A DNA stretch of 64,000 nucleotides from Bacteroidota bacterium (GCA_016706255.1 JADJJZ010000003.1:62001-126000), one strand, 5' to 3'. Counted from the first letter of the stretch, positions 34,013 through 43,495 are shown. Translations and numbers: made by a program. The notes: a model not told the origin generated them from the sequence alone.

Positions 34013-34984
34013 ATGAATATATTTAAAATGAAAAAAACAGTATTGTTGTGCTATTGTTTTATGCCTTTGTTATCATTTGGTCAAACCCTAATGGATACAA
34101 CATTGTTTCGCATTTCTGAAAATTACAATCTCGCGCTTCAACATTATTTAAATCAAATTGCTGTTGATACTATTCATCAAAACAATTACTACCAGGCAGC
34201 CTGTTATTACGCGTTGCTTAAAAATGATAAGCTGGCATTTTCTTATTTGAAAAACGCCATTATTAAAGGCGCCAAAGGTGAGGATGTAATTACTGATACT
34301 GATTTTAATTTATTAAAGGAGGATAGTACTAAATGGAAAGAAATTGAGTTGTTGTTAAAACTTCAATATTCTCAACGCAATCCCGGCATCTCAAAATTAG
34401 ATTTGGGATATGAATTATGGATGATGTGGATTGAAGACCAACGTTATCGTACATTCAAAAAGAATTATAAGTTAGTTGAGAAACCCACTTTTAATATGGC
34501 ACAGCATAATGCACATTTATTTCGACTAAATGAAATTATTGAAACTTCGGGATGGCCAAAATACAGTGAGGTTGGAATTGAAGGTGGTGATGCTGTGTTT
34601 TTTATTTTCCAGCACGACAAAGCTGAGAATATGGAAAAAATATTACCACAATTTATTGCAGCTGCTAAAGCAGGTGAGGCCGACTTGACTAAAGCGGCAA
34701 TGATGATTGACCGTTATTTATCCTATACAGAAAAGGTGCAGCTTTATGGTACTCAGGCATATCGAAAAATAGCGCCCGGGCAGGATAGCAAAACTATTCC
34801 ATTGCAACTTTATCCTATTGCCGATGAAGAAAATCTCCTGAACAGGCGCAGTGCAATTGGCATGGGCGATTTTTTAGAAAATTGTGACAGACTGGAAGTG
34901 ACTTACATACCTATTAACGACCGAACAGATTATAGGTATATTCCCATCAAAAAAAAGTGGATCAAAGCGGGTTATGTGCTTTAA
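34013..34984 (+). CDS. DUF6624-like secreted protein
   Basis: This 323-residue protein begins at ATG 34013, or at ATG 34028 if the signal peptide starts at KKTVLLCYCFMPLLSFGQ. The first third has TPR-like helices (YYQAACYYALLKNDKLAFSYLKNA). The second half contains NEIIETSGWPKYSEVGIEGGDAVFFIFQHD followed by DRYLSYTEKVQLYGTQ, the arrangement I associate with DUF6624. No function is known for this family. It appears co-transcribed with the erythromycin-esterase-like gene. Confidence 0.72.
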   Translation: MNIFKMKKTVLLCYCFMPLLSFGQTLMDTTLFRISENYNLALQHYLNQIAVDTIHQNNYYQAACYYALLKNDKLAFSYLKNAIIKGAKGEDVITDTDFNLLKEDSTKWKEIELLLKLQYSQRNPGISKLDLGYELWMMWIEDQRYRTFKKNYKLVEKPTFNMAQHNAHLFRLNEIIETSGWPKYSEVGIEGGDAVFFIFQHDKAENMEKILPQFIAAAKAGEADLTKAAMMIDRYLSYTEKVQLYGTQAYRKIAPGQDSKTIPLQLYPIADEENLLNRRSAIGMGDFLENCDRLEVTYIPINDRTDYRYIPIKKKWIKAGYVL

Positions 34985-35109
34985 GTTTTGAAATGTTGCG
35001 AATAAAATTGCCCCGAGACCAAAAATTTCAAATACTTAAGCAGCTAAATATTTTATAAAATTAAGCAAGTACATTCTGAACAAACACCTAACTTCATTGT
35101 TTCAAACCA

Positions 35110-35882
35110 ATGTTCAACTTTATACAAAACCTAATCCTTCGTAATCCAACCTTATTTTATTTTGGCTTAATTTGTTTAGTGGCAGCTATTGTGTTTTTTT
35201 GGTGCTTACCCGCACCACTAAAACAAAAGTACTTAATGTGAATGCCTGGTATAAGCCGTTTAAGTTTGCATTTTCTACTTTTTTATATGCTTGGGCTATG
35301 GCATGGTATTGTTACTATCTGTCCGATTTTAATATCAGTATATTTAATTGGTCTATTATAATTTTGTTAGGTTTCGAAATTATTTATATTGCTATTCAGG
35401 CCAATAAAGGGCAGCTCTCACATTTTAATTTGACCACACCTTTTTATGCAACAATGTATTCACTGATGGCTATTGCTGCTACTTTAGTGACTATCTATAC
35501 AGCATATATTGCAGTGCTCTTTTTTAATAGTGATTTTCCCGATTTACCCGAATACTACCTCTGGTCCATTCGGTTAGGTCTGGTGATTTTTGTTATTTTT
35601 TCGTTTCAAGGTTTTTTAATGGGCTCCACCCTCAACCACAGTGTTGGTGCAAAAAACGATAATTCAAATATGTTTATCGTAGGCTGGAGCAAAAAAGTGG
35701 GCGATTTAAGAGTGGCGCATTTTATTGGTATGCACGCACTACAAGTGTTGCCCTTCATTTCATACTACATATTAAAAAACACCACCTTGACTATCGTTGT
35801 ATCGCTATTGTATGCAGCTTTAGCACTATTCACTTTAATCCAAGCACTGCAATCAAAACCATTAATAAAATCTAAATCATAA
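35110..35882 (+). pseudogene. Multi-pass membrane protein gene broken at a T7 run
   Basis: ATG 35110 opens FNFIQNLILRNPTLFYFGLICLVAAIVFF and then runs into a stop at 35239. The matching remainder (TKTKVLNVNAWYKPFKFAFSTFL and about five more hydrophobic segments, to 35882) is in another frame. The switch falls at the T run 35194-35200; one extra T would restore a continuous product of about 257 residues. The downstream frame is otherwise clean and could only start at a TTG inside the first TM. It may be a pseudogene, a phase-variable tract, or a sequencing error. No family function is recognised. Confidence 0.7.
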
Positions 35883-35890
35883 ATAAAAAT

Positions 35891-37342
35891 CCCCCGGCCT
35901 CATTGAATTTCGCAAATGCAGCTTACAGCCCTTAATCCACCAATTTTTAATATTCATCAAAAATTAAATCACAATCTCTAACCCGGCCTCATTGAATTTC
36001 GTTAGTGCAGCTTACGACACGTTAGCACCGAAGCTAAAAAGTAACAATGATTATAATCATTAAACAGACTCAGTGCTACTAAATAATAATAATGATTTAG
36101 CTAACCCGGCCTCATTGAATTGCGTTAGTGCAGCTTACGGCACGCAAGCAACGAAGCTAAAAGGTAACAATGTTTAAAATCATTAAGCAGACTCAGCGCA
36201 ACTAAAAAAGTAACAATGATTATTATAAATACCAATAATTTTCAAAATACCAATTAACTAAAAATCACCTAGCGCCTTGTCTGCGCCTCGCGAAGTGTCG
36301 TTAGCTGCACTTACGCAATTCAATGCAGCCTTGATTTTTTGGTTCTTTTGTATCAAGACAAAAGAACAAAGAACTACAATCGGAGCAAAAAATCTCCAAC
36401 ACTCTAAATCCACCAATTTTAATAATTAATCAAAAATTAACTTTTAAATCAGTTTTCCCGGCCTCATTGAATTTCGTTAGTGCAGCTTACGACACGTAAG
36501 CCCCGAAGCAAAAAAGTAACAATGATTAAAAATAATTAAGCAGACTCAGCGCAACTAAAAAAGTAACAATGATTATTATAAATACCAATAATTTTCAAAA
36601 TACCAATTAACTAAAAATCACCTAGCGCCTTGTCTGCGCCTCGCGAAGTGTCGTTAGCTGCACTTACGCAATTCAATGCAGCCTTGATTTTTTGGTTCTT
36701 TTGTATCAAGACAAAAGAACAGAGAATTACATTCGGAGGTATTAATACCAAACAGCTCCTATCCCCATGCGAAGCGCCATTAGCTGCACTTACGCAAATC
36801 AATGCAGCCTTGATTTTTTGGTTCTTTTGTATCAAGACAAAAGAACAGAGAACTACAATCGGAGGTATTAATACCAAACAGCTCCTATCCCCATGCGAAG
36901 CGCCGTTAGCTGCACTTACGCAAATCAATGCAGCCTTGATTTTTTGGTTCTTTTGTATCAAGACAAAAGAACAGAGAACTACAATCGGAGCTACAATACC
37001 AATCCACCCATAATCCACCAATTTTAATAATTAATCAAAAATTAACTTTTAAATCAGTTTTCCCGGCCTCATTGAATTGCGTTAGTGCAGCTTACGGCAC
37101 GCAAGCACCGAAGCAAAAAAGTAACAAGGTTAAGACTCATTAAGCAGACTCAGCGCAACTAAAAATTAACAATGCTTATAAAAGCTATCATTAAAATTCA
37201 AAATGCAATTAAACTAAAAATTATTTAGCGCCTTGTCTGCGCCTCGCGAAGTGTCGTTAGCTGCACTTACGCAATTCAATGCAGCCTTGATTTTTTGGTT
37301 CTTTTGTATCAAGACAAAAGAACAGAGAACTACAATCGGAGC
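35891..37342. repeat. Composite inverted-repeat (BIME/REP-like) array
   Basis: This region has no supportable gene. Three modules are seen, each with an AT-rich lead (CCACCAATTTTAATAATTAA...), arm A (CCCGGCCTCATTGAATTTCG, at 35891, 35982, 36105, 36457 and 37062), a linker of about 150 bp, and arm B (GTGTCGTTAGCTGCACTTAC, at about 36294, 36647 and 37252, with two shortened extra copies). Arm B is close to the reverse complement of arm A. Each B is followed by a 10-bp-stem hairpin (GTTCTTTTGT/ACAAAAGAAC). In the middle module, B with its hairpin occurs three times with an exact 126-bp period (36655, 36781, 36907). Open frames here are by-products of that period. Confidence 0.85.
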
Positions 37343-37421
37343 TATGAATATTCATTTAACACAAACCTCGCTGAATATCAACCATTTTTATATAAGAAAT
37401 TACTTCAGTATCTTTAATTAA

Positions 37422-38015
37422 ATGAAATTGATTTATTTTATATGTCTAATTGTATTTACGGTTAATGTTAATGGACAATCAAACACAACATGCTCATCGC
37501 CAGAGGCTTATACTTATTTAACAAAAGCAAATAAGGCGCTTAATAAAAAAAACTACAACAAAGCAACTGATTACCTTTCGCAGGCAGAAACTGCTGACAA
37601 TAAAACTTGTGGTAAAACGTGGACTGAAATGAAAGGCCGCATCAGTTTAGTAAAAGCAAAGATTTATAATGGCGAAAAAGATTATGATAAAGCACTAGCT
37701 GTATTAAATGAAATGCAAGGGTGTAACCTGGGTGCAGATTGCAAAGCAAGGGACTCGCTTAAAATTGTAACACTGTTTTTAAAATTTGGCAAAGAAAAAG
37801 TAAAAACCGCATTTAAAAATGCCGGCAATGTTGTGTTTTCTGAATATAATGATTACAATTCCACCTGCTCAGTATTTCTCCCCGACTTAAATTATAAATT
37901 TAGTTTTTTAGTTTATGCCGGAACAACTTCAGGTGATGCAAACAACACACCACCAAAAAGTAAAAATTTCCACGAACTGGCTAAGGAACAGGCTTTTTAT
38001 GAATTGTTGAAATAA
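37422..38015 (+). CDS. Hypothetical secreted protein with TPR-like repeats (197 aa)
   Basis: The signal peptide (KLIYFICLIVFTVNVNGQ) precedes two TPR-like helical hairpins: AYTYLTKANKALNKKNYNKATDYL and KAKIYNGEKDYDKALAVLNE. Four cysteines (C25, about 63, 92, 98) may form disulfides in the periplasm. The last 60 residues are less regular (CSVFLPDLNYKFSFLVYAGTTSG). It directly follows the repeat array, and the ATG is adjacent to the stop of a spurious repeat-derived frame. No family function is known. Confidence 0.7.
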   Translation: MKLIYFICLIVFTVNVNGQSNTTCSSPEAYTYLTKANKALNKKNYNKATDYLSQAETADNKTCGKTWTEMKGRISLVKAKIYNGEKDYDKALAVLNEMQGCNLGADCKARDSLKIVTLFLKFGKEKVKTAFKNAGNVVFSEYNDYNSTCSVFLPDLNYKFSFLVYAGTTSGDANNTPPKSKNFHELAKEQAFYELLK

Positions 38016-38047
38016 TTAACATTTATTGAAAATTCATACTATTCAAT

Positions 38048-38072
38048 AATTTGCGTATTATATACGCAAATT
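38048..38072. repeat. Perfect 11-bp inverted repeat
   Basis: AATTTGCGTAT, a 3-nt loop TAT, and ATACGCAAATT form a perfect hairpin 33 nt after the preceding stop. No T-tract follows. A weaker TATGTG-aaa-CACATA hairpin lies just downstream. It may be a terminator or an operator for the VIT/VWA gene; the rest of the 273-nt gap shows nothing else. Confidence 0.5.
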
Positions 38073-38288
38073 AAGTATATTTATGTGAAACACATATATT
38101 TAGTTATATGCTGTTACGTTTTATATGGTGTTGTTTAAATTAATTAAATAAGAGCTTAAATCTGCCTACTTGCATGTTTTATTGGCCTAATAAACCTTGA
38201 CCCAAAACCTCATTTTTTTGTCATAAAACCAAAAGCGCTTTTCTTTTCAAGAAATAAATTGCTTAATTTAGTGGTAAAGCAACCTTAT

Positions 38289-40361
38289 ATGAAAACCTTA
38301 CCCATCCTGCTTATCTGTGCTTTGCTTTCATTCTATAGTACTGTAAAAGCAAATGCCGTATTAATTGTAAATGCCGAAAGTAAAACAGTATTACAATTAC
38401 AATCCTCCCATGTTGATGCAACTGTTACAAACCAGGTAGCAATTGTAAAAAGCCGACAGGTATTTGTCAATCAGTTGGATACTGCAGTGCATGTAAAATA
38501 TGCCTTTCCTTTATATGAAGATGCATCTGCAACCGGTCTTCGCTGGAAAATCGGTGGCATTTGGTATTCTGCCGTATTTAATCCGGAGCCTCAAGATACT
38601 ACATTACCGGGTGGCGCAGCAGCAGTTGATGAAAATCTCAAATTATATTTAGGTGAAACACCCTTGTATTTCGATTTGGAACAAATGATTGATCCTGATT
38701 CAACTATTGAATTTGAACTTACCTATGTTCAATTGTTACATTATGCCTACAACGAAGTGAGTTTTACGCATCCTAATAATTATAGTTTAATTCAAACCGG
38801 AGCTATTGACACGCAATATTTATCCATTCATGTACTTTCAGACCGGACAATTGTTGGCAGTAATTTATTATCACATCCTGCAGTTTTAAATACCTATACA
38901 GTGACCACTGCGGATGTTGTGGTGGAGCGTTTATCAGAAAACCCGGATACCGATTATGAATATGTTTATCAGCTTGATCCTGATGAATTGGGCTTATTCA
39001 GCTTTAGTTATTTCTTACCGGATAGTATAACTTATTGTGATGATTTTGGTCGCGGATATTTCGGATTTATTGTTGAACCTGATCCGGTTGATTCCGTTAT
39101 TATTTCTAAAACATTTACATTAATAATTGACAGGTCAGGAAGTATGGGTGAAGAAAAAATGGGGCAGGCTAAAGAAGCGGCTACATATATTGTCAACAAC
39201 CTGAATGCTGTAGACAAATTTAATATTATAGATTTTGATGATGCTGTTGTGAGTTTATTTGAGGACCATGTTACTGTTAATATCGCGACCCAGAATGTGG
39301 CACTCGACTATATTGACAATCTTTATGCAAGTGGTTCAACAAATATTTCCGGTTCATTTGAAATGGCAATTCCCCAATTTGAATCCGCAGATGAAGATGA
39401 ATATAACATAATCATTTTCCTCACCGACGGGCAGGCTACAGCAGGTGAAACCAGCACTGATGGAATTCTTGAAATCATTAATAATTTAATAACAACAAAT
39501 GAAGTCGAAGGCTTAAGTATAAATACATTTGGTATCGGTATGGATGTGAATGAATCGTTACTTAGTCAGATTGCCACATTAAATAATGGCGTTGCCACCT
39601 TTTTTGCAGCCGGCGATTTGCTAGAAGTTGTAACAGATTTTTATATGATGATTCAAAACCCGGTATTAATTAATACCAGTATGACATTTGATCCGCCTAT
39701 TGTATCGGAAGTTTATCCTGATCCTGTACCAAATTTATATTTAGGGCATCAATTAGTAGTAACCGGCAGATATGCAGTACCCGGAACAATTGATGTAACA
39801 TTTACAGGAGAAAAATACGGTGAGGTAATTACCTATGAATATACGTTCGATTTAACTGATTCAACAATTGAACAAAATGCATTTCTAACCAAACTTTGGG
39901 CAATCGACAAGATTAATGCATTAATGATTGAATATTTTACAATACCTGATGGTACCTCTGAAAAAGACAGTATGTATCAATACATCACAGATTTGAGTAT
40001 TTGTTATAGCGTAATATCACCATTTACCAGTTTTTCTGATAATACCGGTGCTACATCTTCAATTGATGAATGGCAGCAGAATAACTCCGGCATTCAAATT
40101 AGAAATTATCCAAATCCATTTACAAATGAAACCAGCATCAATTTTTATGCTTCAGCACGTGCAGGAATTGTTCCACTGGTAATTATGGATTTAGAAGGTC
40201 GCCTTATTCGAATTCTCGAAGTAAATATTACTCAGGCAGGGGAATTTAAAATTATATGGGATGGAAAAGATGCCGAAGGAGCAAATGTAAAAGCCGGCAC
40301 ATATCCTTATTACATTCAAATTGGCGAAACCAGAATGTTTGGCGTGATGCAGAAATTTTAA
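38289..40361 (+). CDS. Secreted VIT and VWA domain protein with C-terminal FlgD-like/T9SS domain
   Basis: ATG 38289 (not TTG 38259) begins a signal peptide (KTLPILLICALLSFYSTVKA), giving 690 residues. An N-terminal VIT domain (about 30-170; VAIVKSRQVFVNQLDTAVHVKYAFPL) is followed by a VWA domain whose MIDAS is intact: DRSGSMG with Asp281, ASGSTNISG with Thr, and FLTDGQA with Asp. VIT-VWA proteins resemble inter-alpha-trypsin inhibitor heavy chains and bind proteins through the metal site. The end (IRNYPNPFTNETSINF ... LIRILEVN ... WDGKDAEGANVKAGTYPYYIQ) is a FlgD-Ig-like/T9SS type A sorting domain. Surface adhesion or sensing is inferred. Confidence 0.85.
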   Translation: MKTLPILLICALLSFYSTVKANAVLIVNAESKTVLQLQSSHVDATVTNQVAIVKSRQVFVNQLDTAVHVKYAFPLYEDASATGLRWKIGGIWYSAVFNPEPQDTTLPGGAAAVDENLKLYLGETPLYFDLEQMIDPDSTIEFELTYVQLLHYAYNEVSFTHPNNYSLIQTGAIDTQYLSIHVLSDRTIVGSNLLSHPAVLNTYTVTTADVVVERLSENPDTDYEYVYQLDPDELGLFSFSYFLPDSITYCDDFGRGYFGFIVEPDPVDSVIISKTFTLIIDRSGSMGEEKMGQAKEAATYIVNNLNAVDKFNIIDFDDAVVSLFEDHVTVNIATQNVALDYIDNLYASGSTNISGSFEMAIPQFESADEDEYNIIIFLTDGQATAGETSTDGILEIINNLITTNEVEGLSINTFGIGMDVNESLLSQIATLNNGVATFFAAGDLLEVVTDFYMMIQNPVLINTSMTFDPPIVSEVYPDPVPNLYLGHQLVVTGRYAVPGTIDVTFTGEKYGEVITYEYTFDLTDSTIEQNAFLTKLWAIDKINALMIEYFTIPDGTSEKDSMYQYITDLSICYSVISPFTSFSDNTGATSSIDEWQQNNSGIQIRNYPNPFTNETSINFYASARAGIVPLVIMDLEGRLIRILEVNITQAGEFKIIWDGKDAEGANVKAGTYPYYIQIGETRMFGVMQKF

Positions 40362-40449
40362 TTTATGAAATTACTTTTAACAAATAGTAAAGAGACCTAA
40401 AATCAGCACTAATTTTTAACCATTTAAAGCATTTTTGGGAAATTCATAA

Positions 40450-41164
40450 ATGAAAATAATAACCTGGAATTGCAATATGGCTTTTAGAAAAAAAAGCAAA
40501 TGCTATTCTTAGGTATAAGCCCGACATTTTGGTGGTTCCTGAATGTGAACACCCGGATAAATTAAAATTTGATAGCGCAGTCAAAGTACCGACTGATATT
40601 TGTTGGTTTGGTGATAATCAACATAAAGGTTTAGGTGTGTTTTCATACAGCAACTATCGACTCAAGTTACTGGAAATACATAATCCTGCATTTAAAAATA
40701 TATTACCTATTGCAGTTACCGGTGGTAAAATTGATTTTACTTTATTTGCCGTTTGGGCGAATAACCCCGGAGAAAAAAATGGGCAATACATTACACAGGT
40801 GTGGAAGGCCATACATTATTACGAACATTTACTACTTGATAACAAAACTATATTAATTGGGGATTTTAATAGTAACACAATTTGGGATAAACCTAAACGC
40901 GAAGGCAATCATTCTACAGTAGTAAATAAACTTGCAGAAAAAAAAATATACAGCACATATCATACCTTCTATAAGCAAAAACAAGGTTCAGAAAAACATG
41001 CTACCTTGTTTATGTACAGACATATCGACAAAACCTACCACATTGATTATTGTTTTGCCTCAAATGATTTTATGAGCAAACTTAAAAAAGTGGAAGTAGG
41101 AAAGTATGCAGACTGGACTAGCTATAGCGACCACAAACCTTTAATGGTAACATTTAAAATTTAA
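40450..41164 (+). pseudogene. Endonuclease/exonuclease/phosphatase gene with frameshift in an A8 run
   Basis: ATG 40450 starts KIITWNCNMAFRKK, the expected EEP N terminus, but the frame stops at 40512. The rest (KANAILRYKPDILVVPECEHPD ... LIGDFNSNTIWD ... SDHKPLMVTF) is in the +2 frame through to 41164. The change lies in the eight-A run 40488-40495; seven A's would give one continuous protein of about 237 residues. All catalytic signatures are then present (WNCN, PECE, GDFNS, SDH). The protein would be cytoplasmic, unlike the membrane-anchored EEP protein at 906-2003. It may be a true recent mutation, a phase-variable tract or a sequencing error. Confidence 0.75.
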
Positions 41165-41359
41165 TTTGCTGCAACAGGCAAAAGAGTTCGTTATATCCAA
41201 TCGGGTTACCTTAAAATATTTCTTCAATTAATTTAGTAATTAATTGGTGTTTCAAGGCTGGATATTTTTTGTATTTTTACTTTAAAGACTGATACTGATA
41301 CGCATAAGGCTTATTACAATTAGGTAATTATAACCACACAAACGAACCAAATACTTTCT

Positions 41360-42934
41360 ATGGCTGATAAATTATTTAAAAATGATATTAATAGAAAACA
41401 AATATGTTTTTTATTAATAATGGTATGCACATTCTTCTTTTGTTCATTTGGCTTTGGGCAAAACCAATCAGCTGAGTTGGATCAATTTTTCGCAACAATA
41501 AATGCAAATGGAGATTTAAATGGCAGTGTTTTGGTAATGGAGAATGGAAATGTGTTGTACCAAAAATCATTTGGATTTGCCGATAAGCAAAACAAAATTC
41601 AAAATACAGAAAACACCTTATTTCAGATTGCCTCTGTATCTAAAATTTTCACTGCAGTGGCAGTGCTGAAATTAGAAGAGCAAAAGAAATTAAATATTCA
41701 AGACAAAATTGTATCCTATTTTCCTGATTTTCCTTATTCGGATGTTACAATCTACAATTTGCTTTCGAATACGTCGGGCGTGCCTGATATTGGTGAGTTG
41801 CTAGTTCCATTTTGGCGATTGAACAGGGACACTGTTTTTACTTTAAATGACTTAATTCCAGCACTAAACGCAAGTAAAATGCCACAAAACTTTGAAGCCG
41901 GCATGGCTTGGGAGTATTCAAATACGAATTTTAGTTTACTTGCTCTTTTGATTGAAAAAACCAGTGGACAAAAATTTGCTGACTACATGAATAAAAACAT
42001 TTTTAAACCGGCAGGTATGCATAACACGTTTGTGAAGTCCTCAGGAGAAAATGCATATGTTCATAACAACGTAGCATATAATTATGGCTTGCCTTATATA
42101 TTTTCAATCACCCCAGTTCGTGTTGATTCTTTTGCAATAAATGATTTTAAGGTACATTACAAAACATTTCCATCAGAAGGTGATGCGAATATATACACTT
42201 CGGTTATCGATTTGGCCGCATTTGATAAAGCACTATACGGGGGTTTATTGTTAAAAGAAAAAAATTTAAATCTCCTCACAAGTCCTTCACGAAAAACCAA
42301 TGGAAAAAAAATAGTTCTACATGGCTTAGGCAGTGAAATTGGTGTAATAGGTGATTTCTATTGGGGGCTCGGAAATCGTATTGATTTAGATAGTTCCATG
42401 GGAAAAATTGTGTGGTGTAGTGGCGGTATGCCCGGTTGCTCAGCTAACATGTTAACGAATAGTACTAAAAATCAACTTATTATATGGCTCAATAATGAAC
42501 AAAGTAGTTCTGCAATGGATAACATGTTTGGGGCCTTAAATATTATTAATAATAAACCGGCCTCAGCTAAAAAAGCCAAAGGAAATGGAGCAATAATTTA
42601 TGCTCAGCTTTTACAAAAAAATGATAAAGAGCACGCGTTTGCGAAATTAATCGAAATGGCAGACGATACCACAAATTTTATTGTAGACGAAAATACATTA
42701 AATGATTTGGCATATGAATTTTATGAATTTGTAAACGAAAATTTAGCATTCGAAACACTTCGGTCCGCAATATTTTTATTCCCCAACAATGATAATCTTT
42801 ATAATAGTTACGGTGAATTATTAGCAAAATCGGGCAAAAAAGAAGAAGCAATAATAATGTATAAAAAATCATTAATACTAAACCCTGAAAATGAAGATTC
42901 AATTAACTCATTAAACAAATTACAAATGGAATAA
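41360..42934 (+). CDS. Secreted serine hydrolase (beta-lactamase class C fold) with C-terminal TPR
   Basis: This 524-residue protein has a signal anchor at about residues 14-33 ending FGFGQ. The class C beta-lactamase/D-alanyl-D-alanine peptidase fold has S92-V-S-K95 (SxxK), YSNTN (YxN), and HGLGSEIG / SGGMPGCSANM near the KTG position. The last 100 residues have a TPR unit (NLYNSYGELLAKSGKKEEAIIMYKKSL). True beta-lactam hydrolysis is not implied; most Bacteroidota members act on peptides or esters of unknown identity. It stands alone and ends at a hairpin terminator. Confidence 0.85.
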   Translation: MADKLFKNDINRKQICFLLIMVCTFFFCSFGFGQNQSAELDQFFATINANGDLNGSVLVMENGNVLYQKSFGFADKQNKIQNTENTLFQIASVSKIFTAVAVLKLEEQKKLNIQDKIVSYFPDFPYSDVTIYNLLSNTSGVPDIGELLVPFWRLNRDTVFTLNDLIPALNASKMPQNFEAGMAWEYSNTNFSLLALLIEKTSGQKFADYMNKNIFKPAGMHNTFVKSSGENAYVHNNVAYNYGLPYIFSITPVRVDSFAINDFKVHYKTFPSEGDANIYTSVIDLAAFDKALYGGLLLKEKNLNLLTSPSRKTNGKKIVLHGLGSEIGVIGDFYWGLGNRIDLDSSMGKIVWCSGGMPGCSANMLTNSTKNQLIIWLNNEQSSSAMDNMFGALNIINNKPASAKKAKGNGAIIYAQLLQKNDKEHAFAKLIEMADDTTNFIVDENTLNDLAYEFYEFVNENLAFETLRSAIFLFPNNDNLYNSYGELLAKSGKKEEAIIMYKKSLILNPENEDSINSLNKLQME

Positions 42935-42955
42935 AAATTATTTATAAAACTAAAA

Positions 42956-42985
42956 AAGTGATGCAGTCACCCACATCACTTTTAA
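42956..42985 (+). terminator. Hairpin terminator after serine hydrolase gene
   Basis: AAGTGATG (42956-42963) pairs with CATCACTT (42974-42981) and is followed by a short T/A-rich tail. Confidence 0.65.
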
Positions 42986-43039
42986 ATTATTTTATCATAT
43001 TTCCTTCACATCCCTAACAAGAATCTACACATACACCCA

Positions 43040-43485
43040 TCCTACCTTCGCGCTCTTTGCCCTTCGCGTCCTTAGCGAGAACCCCACACAACCCTCCAAT
43101 TCATCCTTAGCAAGAACCCCACACATCCATCCCATCCAACCTTCGCGTCCTTTGCCCTTTGCGTGCTTTGCGATAACCCCACACAACCCTCCAATTCATC
43201 CTTATCAAGAACCCCACACATCCATGCCATCCAACCTTCGCGTGCTTTGCGATAACCCCACACAACCCTCCAATTCATCCTTAGCAAGAACCCCACACAT
43301 CCATCCCATCCAAACTTCGCGCCCTTTGCCCTTCGCGTGCTTTGCGATAACCCCACACAACCCTCCAATTCATCCTTAGCAAGAACCCCACACATCCATC
43401 CCATCCAACCTTCGCGCCCTTTGCCCTTCGCGTCCTTAGCGAGAAACCACAAATCCATCCATCGCGAGAAACCCTACATCCTTTG
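43040..43485. repeat. Strand-asymmetric tandem repeat array downstream of dnaN
   Basis: Four copies of a unit of about 95 bp start AACCCCACACAACCCTCCAA at 43080, 43175, 43254 and 43349; spacings are 95, 79 and 95 bp. Each contains CCACACATCCATCCCATCC and a CTTCGCG.CCTTTGCCCTTCGCG segment. The plus strand is very C/A-rich with few G's outside the CGCG parts. The 128-residue minus-strand frame here is a repeat by-product. It fills the gap between the serine hydrolase terminator and the dnaN stop; no spacers are present, so it is not a CRISPR array. Confidence 0.8.
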
Positions 43486-43495
43486 CGCGCTTCAA

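Noticed and set aside
36611..37021. Open frames of 136 codons (minus) and 127 codons (plus) in the repeat array
   Set aside because: Both consist of the same 42-codon repeat, overlap each other on opposite strands, and are explained by the 126-bp period of a non-coding element.
37233..37421. 62-codon open frame beginning SAPREVSLAALTQF
   Set aside because: Its first half is repeat unit B, the same as in the array; the rest is unstructured and runs up to the next gene's start.
41360..42934. Class C beta-lactamase (antibiotic resistance)
   Set aside because: The SxxK and YxN motifs fit the wider serine hydrolase family; the TPR tail and lack of ampR or other AmpC features argue against a true AmpC.
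43072..43458. 128-codon minus-strand frame (WMGWMCGVLAKDELEGCVG repeats)
   Set aside because: It is a translation of the tandem repeat array, with a unit length of 95 bp that is not a multiple of three; no signal or family features.
43040..43485. Possible CRISPR array
   Set aside because: Repeats are contiguous and about 95 bp, with no regular unique spacers and no cas genes in the window.
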